DNA of 5,288 nt, from the NCBI GenBank assembly GCA_902783355.1, contig CACZQQ010000350.1:1-5288 (forward strand), in the 5' to 3' direction. Under the pieces are notes generated by a model that searched no databases, was not told the DNA's origin, and was given only the letters and a program-made list of their open reading frames with translations. A program made the translations under genes and the position numbers. Positions 1 to 5,206 of the stretch are shown here, in pieces. This DNA comes from an uncultured bacterium. Lineage in GTDB: Bacteria; Verrucomicrobiota; Lentisphaeria; Oligosphaerales; Oligosphaeraceae. How positions within the stretch are numbered: position 1 is the first letter of the stretch; each line of letters begins with the position of its first letter.

Positions 1-2
1 GA

Positions 3-998
3 GGGACGGATACGCTCAGCTACCTGGCCTCGGCCTTGCGCCTGCTTCCGCCGCAGGCGGGCGGCGGCGGCTTCCGCGTGACGCAGGCCGCCTGGAGCGA
101 CTTCGACGGCGCCGCGCTGGCGGAGTGCCGCCTCGCAATCCTCCAGCCCACGGCCGCCGCGTCCGCCGCGATGGCCCCGACGGTGGCCGCATGGCTCCGC
201 GACGGCGGCGCCCTCATGCTCTTCCCGCCGCAGGACGCCGCGCCGTCGGAGAATCCCTTCTGCACGGCGCTGGCCGCCGCCCTGGACGGCATGGCGCCCT
301 ACAAGGCGGAAGCCGCCGCGCGGGACGGCGAATCCGGCATGGAGCTGCTGGGGCCCCTCAAGCCATGGCGCGGCCGCCTGGAACTGGACCTCATCCGCTG
401 GCGCGGCCTCCGCACGCCAGCCAGTGATAACGCCGAAATTCTGGCGGCGAACGGCGGCGGCCCTCTCGTCGCGTCGCGGCGCATTGGCCGTGGCACGCTG
501 CTTGCCATGGGCATGGCGCCTGGCCGCGCCGGCGGCAACTGGCCTGAACTCAAGTCGTTCCCTCTCATGATGTTGACGCTGGCCAGCTACGCCCTCGGAG
601 ACGAAGGCCGCGTCCTGCAGGCGGAATGCGGCCAGCCCCTGTCCATCCATGGCGAAAAGGCGCAATTCCTTCTGCCGGATGGACATGCCGTCCCATTGAC
701 CAACGGGCGATGGAACGGCATGCGGCTGCCCGGCCTGACGCGCTTCCGCGAATCGACTGTGCGCGCCGCCGTGGCGAACGCCGCACCGCGCGAAAGCGCG
801 CCGCGCTGTCTGGAGGACAAGGAGGTCGAGCGGCGCCTCCGCCAGCCGCTCGTCTGGCTGGAAGGCGGCCGCGACCCCGCCGAGCAGATCCAGGCCCTTC
901 AGGCGGGCACCGACCTCACGGGCCTCCTGCTGGCCGCCGCCCTCGTCGCCATCGCCGCCGAATTCCTCCTTGGCCTGGGGCGGCAGGTAAAGAGATAG
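3..998 (+). CDS. BatA-like membrane protein, C-terminal part (5' end outside window)
   Basis: The reading frame is open from the left edge (first full codon at 3) to a TAG at 996-998, giving 331 visible residues. A TTG at 36 could be read as a start, but the frame continues upstream with protein-like sequence, so this is a 5'-truncated gene. A segment near codons 45-75 (LAILQP ... WLRDGGALMLFPP) resembles the glutamine-amidotransferase-like fold found in BatA-type proteins, where a strand is followed by 'lrdGGxlllFp'. It is followed by a GRGTLLAMGMAP strand and a W-xx-L-x-SFPLMMLTLASYAL segment, both typical of this family. One hydrophobic helix (about codons 306-326) ends the protein, followed by a basic tail QVKR, consistent with a C-terminal membrane anchor. 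BatA-type proteins usually sit next to MoxR ATPase and DUF58 genes, and those would lie upstream of this window. The exact role is unknown; the family assignment comes from pattern recognition only. Confidence 0.68.
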   Translation, partial: GTDTLSYLASALRLLPPQAGGGGFRVTQAAWSDFDGAALAECRLAILQPTAAASAAMAPTVAAWLRDGGALMLFPPQDAAPSENPFCTALAAALDGMAPYKAEAAARDGESGMELLGPLKPWRGRLELDLIRWRGLRTPASDNAEILAANGGGPLVASRRIGRGTLLAMGMAPGRAGGNWPELKSFPLMMLTLASYALGDEGRVLQAECGQPLSIHGEKAQFLLPDGHAVPLTNGRWNGMRLPGLTRFRESTVRAAVANAAPRESAPRCLEDKEVERRLRQPLVWLEGGRDPAEQIQALQAGTDLTGLLLAAALVAIAAEFLLGLGRQVKR

Positions 999-1014
999 GG
1001 CCGGAAGAGATTGC

Positions 1015-1029
1015 AGGGGCCGCGCCCCT
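1015..1029. terminator. Possible bidirectional terminator hairpin between convergent genes
   Basis: AGGGGC (1015-1020) and GCCCCT (1024-1029) form a perfect 6-bp GC-rich stem with a 3-base CGC loop. It lies between the BatA-like stop codon and the regulator stop codon and overlaps two bases of the latter. No T-run follows on either strand, so it is not a classical intrinsic terminator. The position between converging genes is the main argument for it. Confidence 0.35.
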
Positions 1030-1561
1030 AGTACTTGCCCTCCTCCCGAATGGCCTCCAGGCCAACCTCCGCGGCGGGCTTCTGCGCGCCGGCAGGCCAG
1101 GAGCGTATCATGAGCTGGTGGAGCGTCCCGCCCATGGCGGTGTCAAAGCCCTCCATGAGATTCTCCTGGAGGTCTGGATGGCCGCTGCAGATGCGGTAGA
1201 TGGTCAGGGCGCGCTCCAGACGGCCGCTGACATATTCCGGCAGGGAGGTCCACAGATGCATGAAGCCCCGCGCCTCGATGTCGGCGACCTTGAGCCGGCG
1301 GTCGTATTCGCCGTTGAGGAATTCGGCGACGCGGTTGATGTGGACGGTCTGGCAGGCATTGACCACGCCCTGCTCCCATTTGCGCAAGGTGGAGATGTTG
1401 ACCCCTATCATTTCCGCCAGCTGCTGAAGCGAGGTGCCCAGGGCGTTGCGCCTGTCGCGCATCAGCGTGCGGATTTCAGGGGTGAAGGTGCCGTCGAAGA
1501 AGTACGGAGTGCCGGAAATGGGACGGCGGGTGCGTCGATGGAAGACTTTCTTGTCGGACAT
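1028..1561 (-). CDS. XRE-family helix-turn-helix transcriptional regulator
   Basis: This is a 177-residue protein with a Cro/C1-type DNA-binding domain at about residues 28-85. Helix 1 is EIRTLMRDRRNAL (29-41), helix 2 SLQQLAEMIG (44-53), and the recognition helix region is NISTLRKWEQG (55-65), followed by a further helix near 74-83. The N-terminal 25 residues are basic and probably disordered (HRRTRRP). The C-terminal half (about 92-177) is a predicted helical region that I do not recognise (FMHLWTSLPEYV, RALTIYRICSGHP); it could mediate dimerisation or ligand sensing. The ATG at 1561 is chosen because a strong Shine-Dalgarno, AGAGGAGA, sits 6-7 bases upstream. The gene is divergent from the UvrA-like gene and separated from it by inverted repeats, a layout typical of a local autoregulator. 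Base and codon use match the neighbours, so there is no sign of recent transfer. DNA binding is well supported; the target is inference. Confidence 0.85.
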   Translation of the reverse strand: MSDKKVFHRRTRRPISGTPYFFDGTFTPEIRTLMRDRRNALGTSLQQLAEMIGVNISTLRKWEQGVVNACQTVHINRVAEFLNGEYDRRLKVADIEARGFMHLWTSLPEYVSGRLERALTIYRICSGHPDLQENLMEGFDTAMGGTLHQLMIRSWPAGAQKPAAEVGLEAIREEGKY

Positions 1562-1567
1562 GACGTT

Positions 1568-1575
1568 TCTCCTCT
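1568..1575 (-). promoter_or_regulatory. Ribosome binding site of the XRE regulator
   Basis: Read on the minus strand this is AGAGGAGA, a strong Shine-Dalgarno core 6 bases before the ATG at 1561. It fixes the start codon. Confidence 0.8.
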
Positions 1576-1611
1576 TTGTGATGGGTTGCTTCTACGGTTC
1601 CAGCCACCTGG

Positions 1612-1633
1612 GCCGCAAGCCCTTTCTTGCGGC
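1612..1633. promoter_or_regulatory. 8-bp hairpin in the leader of the XRE gene
   Basis: GCCGCAAG (1612-1619) and CTTGCGGC (1626-1633) are perfect inverse complements around a 6-base loop. The structure lies about 50 bases upstream of the regulator's start codon, so it would be in that gene's mRNA leader or serve as a dyad binding site. No T-run follows on the minus strand, so an attenuator is not obvious. Its function is unknown. Confidence 0.45.
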
Positions 1634-1693
1634 AAGGCCAAATGTAGCAAGCCTTCTGAAACCCTTGAAGATACGCTCTGCAAATCGCCAAAA

Positions 1694-1726
1694 TCACATG
1701 AAGGGCGCGTAATTACGCGCATGTGA
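1694..1726. promoter_or_regulatory. Candidate operator: 16-bp perfect palindrome inside a larger dyad
   Basis: GCGCGTAATTACGCGC (1705-1720) is a perfect palindrome. Outside it, TCACATG (1694-1700) pairs with CATGTGA (1720-1726), with four extra bases (AAGG) on the left side. The site sits beside the AT-rich, promoter-like stretch between two divergent genes, as expected for a dimeric regulator's operator. The divergent XRE protein is the obvious candidate binder, by inference only. As RNA on the plus strand it would form a hairpin followed about 10 bases later by a T-rich stretch, so a terminator for leftover rightward transcription is a weaker alternative. Confidence 0.5.
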
Positions 1727-1739
1727 GCCTAATTTTATT

Positions 1740-1769
1740 TTAACTTATTTATTTTCAGATAGTTATAAA
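1740..1769 (+). promoter_or_regulatory. Possible promoter of the uvrA-like operon
   Basis: TTAACT (1740-1745) and TATAAA (1764-1769) are separated by 18 bases and match the sigma70-type boxes at 4 and 5 of 6 positions. Transcription from here would start near 1776 and give a leader of roughly 200 bases that carries the GGGAC/GTCCC hairpin. AT-rich DNA gives such matches easily, and the sigma factor preferences of this organism are not known. Confidence 0.3.
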
Positions 1770-1790
1770 ATTTAACAACAAGGTAAACAA
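1762..1790 (-). promoter_or_regulatory. Possible promoter of the XRE regulator
   Basis: On the minus strand, TTGTTT (1785-1790) and TATAAC (1762-1767) are spaced by 17 bases, with a good -10 and a weak -35. The start would lie near 1755, so the leader would cross both the palindrome at 1694-1726 and the hairpin at 1612-1633. It overlaps the proposed rightward promoter, so the two would compete. Confidence 0.3.
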
Positions 1791-1800
1791 AAAGGCTCCG

Positions 1801-1821
1801 CAGGTCTATTGCTGAAGGCGG
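1801..1821 (+). repeat. Left copy of a direct repeat flanking the GGGAC/GTCCC element
   Basis: CAGGTCTATTGCTGAAGGCG followed by G matches the copy at 1903-1924 with two transitions and a one-base gap (19 of 22 aligned columns identical). The two copies bracket the inverted repeat almost exactly. Confidence 0.75.
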
Positions 1822-1825
1822 ATGC

Positions 1826-1902
1826 GTGGGACACATGGGACACATGGGACCTATGGGACAGGGCTTTTGTCCCACAAGTCCCACAAGTCCCATAGGTCCC
1901 AT
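1826..1902. repeat. Mirror array of 9-bp repeats forming a long imperfect hairpin
   Basis: GGGAC occurs at 1828, 1837, 1846 and 1855, exactly every 9 bases, with spacers ACAT, ACAT and CTAT. GTCCC then occurs at 1869, 1878, 1887 and 1896, again every 9 bases. The two halves are in perfect mirror register around 1864, so all four boxes can pair at once with mismatched 4-base spacers and a loop near GGGCTTT. A second register is stronger locally: ATGGGACCTATGGGAC (1844-1859) is the exact inverse complement of 1887-1902, a 16-bp perfect stem. The element sits in the probable leader of the UvrA-like gene. Its function is unknown: an RNA hairpin, a protein-binding array or a dispersed repeat family are all possible. 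Confidence 0.85.
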
Positions 1903-1924
1903 CAGGTCTGTTGCCGGAAGGCGG
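1903..1924 (+). repeat. Right copy of the direct repeat flanking the GGGAC/GTCCC element
   Basis: CAGGTCTGTTGCCGGAAGGC plus GG repeats the left copy at 1801-1821. The copy abuts the end of the inverted repeat (the 16-bp arm ends at 1902). This could be a decayed target duplication of an inserted element or part of the repeat unit itself. Confidence 0.75.
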
Positions 1925-1962
1925 GACAGGGGCGCCGTATTAAATTATGCATCAAGCCAATT

Positions 1963-1967
1963 GGGGA
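1963..1967 (+). promoter_or_regulatory. Ribosome binding site deciding the UvrA-like start
   Basis: GGGGA lies 8 bases before the ATG at 1976. It is moderate in strength. It supports starting there rather than at the GTG at 1826, which lies inside the repeat array. Confidence 0.55.
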
Positions 1968-1975
1968 CAGAAGCA

Positions 1976-4246
1976 ATGGAACCAGACGAAATCATCCTGA
2001 AGGGCGTGTCCGTCAACAACTTGAAGGGCATTGACCTTGTCTTGCCGAAGAACAGGCTGATAGTCTTCACGGGCGTCTCCGGCTCGGGCAAGAGCTCGCT
2101 TGTCTTCGACACGATCGGCGTGGAGTGCCAGCGGCAGATGTACGCCGCCTTTCCCGCCTATCTGCGCTATCGGATGCCGCGCTTCGAGCGCCCCGCCGCC
2201 GAAGAGATGCGCAACCTGACGGCAGCCGTCGTCATCGACCAGCAGCCCATGGGCAGCAATCCGCGTTCCACCATCGGGACGGTGACGGACATCGCGCCCC
2301 TCATCCGCCTCCTCTTCTCGCGCATCGGCGAGCCGCATGTCGGCGCCGCCGTCGACTTCTCCTACCAGAGCACCTTCGGCCTCTGCCCCGCCTGCCACGG
2401 CCTGGGCGAAAAGCTCTCCGTGGACGGCGACCGCATGATCGACCCGGAGAAGTCCCTCAACGACGGCGCGGTCCTCTTCAAGTACTTCTCCAAGAGCAAC
2501 TGGCAGTACATGTACTACACGCAGTCGGGGCTCTTCGACAACGACAAGCCGGTCAAGGACTACACGCCGGAGGAGTACCGCAATCTGCTCTACGGGCCGC
2601 CGGAGAAGGTGCGCGTCCCCTTCTATCTGAAGACGGGCACGGTCTACAGCGACTACGAGGGGCTTGTGCCGCGCTTCGAGCGCCTCTACATCAACCGCGA
2701 CCTGACCAAATTCCCCTCCGTCAGCATGGAGGAGGTCAACCGCTTCCTGGTCAACGCGCCCTGCGCGGAATGCCAGGGGACGGGCCTGAGCCAGAAGGCG
2801 CTCTCCTGCCGGATCGGCGGCCTCAACATCGCCGACTACCTCTCCATGCAGATCCGCGACCTCGTGCCGCTGCTGCGCGCCATCGACCACCCCGTCGGCG
2901 GCGCCATCGCGCGGCAGGCGGCCGACGCCCTCCAGAAGGTGGTCGACATCGGGCTGGGCTACCTGCCGCTGTCGCGACGGACCGACAGCCTCTCCGGCGG
3001 CGAGGCCAAGCGGCTCAAGATCGTGCGCTCGCTGCGCAGCAGCCTCAACAACACCACCTTCATCCTCGACGAGCCAAGCGCGGGCCTCCATCCCCACGAC
3101 GTGGCGCAGCTCAACCGCCTCCTCCTCGAACTGCGCGACCGCCACAACACGGTCCTTGTCGTGGAGCACAATCCCGCCGTCATCCGCATCGCCGACCAGG
3201 TGGTGGACCTCGGGCCGGAGGCGGGCCGCGGCGGCGGCGAAATCACCTACCAGGGAAGCGTGGCGGGCCTGCTGGAGAGCGGCACCGTCACCGCGCAGTG
3301 CCTGCGCAGACGCGTAGAAGCCAATCCCTCGCCGCGCCCATGGCGCGACGCCTTCGTCGTCGCCCACGCCCGCCGCCACAACCTCCAGGACATCACCGTG
3401 CGGATTCCGAAGGATGTGCTGACGGTGGTGACAGGCGTGGCGGGCTCCGGCAAGAGCACGCTCGTCTGCGAGGAGTTCGCGCCGCGCTGCGAGAAGGCCG
3501 TCTTCATCGACCGCAAGCCGCCCGGCGGCTCGGTGCGCTCCACGCCCGCCACCTACACGGGCTGCATGGACATCATCCGCCAGCTCTTCGCGAAGGCCAA
3601 CAGCGTCTCCGCCGCCATGTTCAGCTTCAATTCGGAGGGCGGCTGCCCCGTCTGCCACGGCAAGGGCGAGGTCACGCCGGACGTCGCCTTCGCGGATCCC
3701 GTCGCCATCCCCTGCGAGGCCTGCCATGGCGGCCGCTACAGCGCCGAGGCCCTCGCCCTCCTCTACAACGGCAAGAACATCCAGCAGGTCCTCAACATGA
3801 CCGTCCGCGAGGCGCTGGAGTTCTTCGCGGACCAGCCGCGCATCGTCAGACGCCTCCGCGCCATGGCCGACGTCGGCCTCGGCTACCTGACGTTGGGCCA
3901 GTCCACCGACACCCTCTCCGGCGGCGAAAACCAGCGCGTCAAGCTCGCCGAGGAACTCCACAAGTCCGGCCATGTCTACATCTTGGACGAGCCGACGGCG
4001 GGCCTCCATGCCGCCGACACGGACAAGCTGCTGAAACTGCTGCAGCAACTTGTCGACGCCGGCAACACGGTCGTGGTCGTCGAGCACAACCTGGAGGTCG
4101 TCGCCGCCGCCGACTGGCTCATCGACCTGGGGCCGGGCAGCGGCTCCGACGGCGGCCGCGTCGTCTTCGAAGGCACGCCGCAGCAGCTGCTGGCCTGCCC
4201 CGTCTCCTTCACCGCCGAGGCGCTCAGAAACGAATCTCTCATCTAA
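1976..4246 (+). CDS. UvrA paralogue lacking the UvrB-binding domain (class II, UvrA2-like)
   Basis: This is a 756-residue tandem ABC ATPase of the UvrA family; canonical UvrA has about 940. Nucleotide-binding domain I has Walker A GVSGSGKS (33-40), Q-loop IDQQP (Q89), a signature-domain CPAC at 137-140 and CAEC at 263-266, the ABC signature LSGGE (339-343), Walker B ILDEP (D365, E366) and the switch histidine H398. Domain II has Walker A GVAGSGKS (487-494), zinc-module cysteines C557, C560, C580 and C583, signature LSGGE (647-651), Walker B (D671, E672) and H704. After 'RIGEP' the sequence passes directly to the CPAC module, so the roughly 150-residue region holding the UvrB-binding domain and the first CxxC pair is absent. 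Such paralogues (UvrA2, DrrC) are linked to tolerance of DNA-damaging drugs, probably without standard UvrB loading. The protein is cytoplasmic and should bind DNA. The ATG at 1976 is chosen because homology starts within a few residues (ILKGVSVNNLKGI). An arginine (R513) replaces the Q-loop glutamine in domain II. Confidence 0.9.
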   Translation: MEPDEIILKGVSVNNLKGIDLVLPKNRLIVFTGVSGSGKSSLVFDTIGVECQRQMYAAFPAYLRYRMPRFERPAAEEMRNLTAAVVIDQQPMGSNPRSTIGTVTDIAPLIRLLFSRIGEPHVGAAVDFSYQSTFGLCPACHGLGEKLSVDGDRMIDPEKSLNDGAVLFKYFSKSNWQYMYYTQSGLFDNDKPVKDYTPEEYRNLLYGPPEKVRVPFYLKTGTVYSDYEGLVPRFERLYINRDLTKFPSVSMEEVNRFLVNAPCAECQGTGLSQKALSCRIGGLNIADYLSMQIRDLVPLLRAIDHPVGGAIARQAADALQKVVDIGLGYLPLSRRTDSLSGGEAKRLKIVRSLRSSLNNTTFILDEPSAGLHPHDVAQLNRLLLELRDRHNTVLVVEHNPAVIRIADQVVDLGPEAGRGGGEITYQGSVAGLLESGTVTAQCLRRRVEANPSPRPWRDAFVVAHARRHNLQDITVRIPKDVLTVVTGVAGSGKSTLVCEEFAPRCEKAVFIDRKPPGGSVRSTPATYTGCMDIIRQLFAKANSVSAAMFSFNSEGGCPVCHGKGEVTPDVAFADPVAIPCEACHGGRYSAEALALLYNGKNIQQVLNMTVREALEFFADQPRIVRRLRAMADVGLGYLTLGQSTDTLSGGENQRVKLAEELHKSGHVYILDEPTAGLHAADTDKLLKLLQQLVDAGNTVVVVEHNLEVVAAADWLIDLGPGSGSDGGRVVFEGTPQQLLACPVSFTAEALRNESLI

Positions 4247-4276
4247 CTCGTTGATTACCAAATAGATAGAACAAAC

Positions 4277-4282
4277 AGAGGA
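4277..4282 (+). promoter_or_regulatory. Ribosome binding site of the PHP-domain gene
   Basis: AGAGGA lies 7 bases before the ATG at 4290. It is strong and close to consensus, and it fixes the start codon. Confidence 0.8.
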
Positions 4283-4289
4283 ATTCCCT

Positions 4290-5159
4290 ATGGAAAAGAA
4301 AGCCGGCTACGACCTGCATCTGCACACCGAATGGAGCTACGACGCGCTCGCCAAGGTGGAGGACTACTTCAGGGAGGCGCAGGCGCGCCGCCTGCGCGCC
4401 ATCGCCATCACCGACCACCATCACATGGACGGCTACGGCGACGTGCGCGCCTGCGCGAAGAAGTATCCCGACGTGCGCTTCATCGCGGGCGGCGAGCTGA
4501 CCGTCCACTGCCCGCTGGGCACCTATGACCTCGTCTGCCTCAACCTGCCTGTCGAGGAGACGCCCGCCCTCGCGCCGCTGTGGAAGACCTACCACGAATG
4601 GCAGCGCGCCTACGGCCACAGCTACTCCGTCAACCTCACGCGGCTCGGCTTCGACTTCGACGACGACGCGCGCCTCAAGCTCCTGCAGAGCTACCGCGCC
4701 CCGCGCATCATCGCCGTCCAGGGCAACACGCATGTGCGCTATGCGACCATCCGGGACGAATGCATCCGTCGCGGCTGGTGCGCCGACGAGGCCGCCTACA
4801 GGAAGCTCTACGCCTCCTTCGTCGACTGCCCCGACTACCCTGAATACGACTTCGTCATCCCCCATGTCAAGCGCGCCGGCGGCATCGTCATCTTCGCCCA
4901 CCCGTACGACTACTTCAAGCTGGCGGACGAGAAGCTGCTGGACGAACTGCGGGAGATGCTGCAGCTCGACGGCTTCGAATGCGCCCAGAGCAACATGCCT
5001 CCGGAGGCCAACGAGTACTACGGCGCCTACTGCAGGAAGCACGGCCTCCTCGCCTCCGCCGGCACCGACATCCACCACGCCCCCTTCGACCGCCTCGGCA
5101 CCCACGGCGGCCCCGAGGCGTGGCTGGACGCAATACTGGAACGCGTCACCCTCCATTAG
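4290..5159 (+). CDS. PHP-domain metal-dependent phosphoesterase
   Basis: This 289-residue protein has the full set of PHP (polymerase and histidinol phosphatase) metal-site motifs. They are H10-x-H12 in YDLHLHTEWSYD, D42-H43 in AITDHHH, E69 and H73 in GGELTVH, H148 in the NTHVRYA segment (equivalent to the 'RPHIAR' histidine of YciV/RNase AM-type proteins), H204 in IVIFAHPYDY, and D260-x-H262 in GTDIHH. Family members bind two or three metal ions and hydrolyse phosphomonoesters or phosphodiesters: histidinol phosphate, nucleotides, or RNA and DNA ends. The architecture (short core, inserted helical region before the AHP motif) is closest to the YciV/TrpH group, but the substrate cannot be read from the sequence. 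No signal peptide or membrane segment is visible, so it is cytoplasmic. It follows the UvrA-like gene by 43 bases with no terminator, suggesting one transcript and possibly a shared role. Confidence 0.85.
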   Translation: MEKKAGYDLHLHTEWSYDALAKVEDYFREAQARRLRAIAITDHHHMDGYGDVRACAKKYPDVRFIAGGELTVHCPLGTYDLVCLNLPVEETPALAPLWKTYHEWQRAYGHSYSVNLTRLGFDFDDDARLKLLQSYRAPRIIAVQGNTHVRYATIRDECIRRGWCADEAAYRKLYASFVDCPDYPEYDFVIPHVKRAGGIVIFAHPYDYFKLADEKLLDELREMLQLDGFECAQSNMPPEANEYYGAYCRKHGLLASAGTDIHHAPFDRLGTHGGPEAWLDAILERVTLH

Positions 5160-5182
5160 CGGCCCGCGCCATTTAGTCATAT

Positions 5183-5206
5183 CTACTTGCAAATGAACTA
5201 CTTGCA
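5183..5206 (+). repeat. 9-bp direct repeat spanning a start codon
   Basis: CTACTTGCA occurs at 5183-5191 and again at 5198-5206, 15 bases apart, on either side of the ATG at 5193. It could be chance or a binding site for a translational regulator. No Shine-Dalgarno is visible here. Confidence 0.4.

Larger units (their letters stand above)
1727..1796. other. AT-rich island in the divergent intergenic region
   Basis: About 70 bases made almost entirely of A and T (runs such as AATTTTATTTTAACTTATTTATTTT) stand out sharply from the GC-rich surroundings. No stable open frame is present. The composition and position between divergent genes point to a promoter region that melts easily or a nucleoid-protein binding stretch. 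Confidence 0.6.

Noticed and set aside
626..1726. A 366-codon plus-strand frame spanning the BatA-like end, the regulator and its leader
   Set aside because: It crosses the convergent gene boundary, has no motifs, and is contradicted by two well-supported genes on other frames.
1801..1924. CRISPR array
   Set aside because: The units are only 9 bp with 4-base spacers and invert halfway; there are no 20-40 bp repeats with unique spacers and no cas genes nearby.
1801..1975. Toxin-antitoxin or short peptide gene in the leader (70-codon frame from 1822)
   Set aside because: The peptide simply reads through the repeat (GTHGTHGTYG, SHKSHKSH) and overlaps the UvrA-like start; it has no ribosome site.
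2125..4254. A 709-codon plus-strand frame overlapping the UvrA-like gene
   Set aside because: Its translation is Arg/Pro/Gly/His-rich, typical of a shifted frame in GC-rich DNA, with no motifs.
1952..4261. A 769-codon open frame on the minus strand opposite the whole UvrA-like gene
   Set aside because: It is a mirror of GC-rich third positions; its translation is low-complexity (Val, Asp, Glu, Ala, Arg) with no recognisable domain, while the plus strand carries every UvrA motif.
4247..4289. Terminator or promoter between the UvrA-like and PHP genes
   Set aside because: No stem-loop or T-run and no convincing promoter boxes are present in the 43 bases; only the PHP ribosome site is clear.
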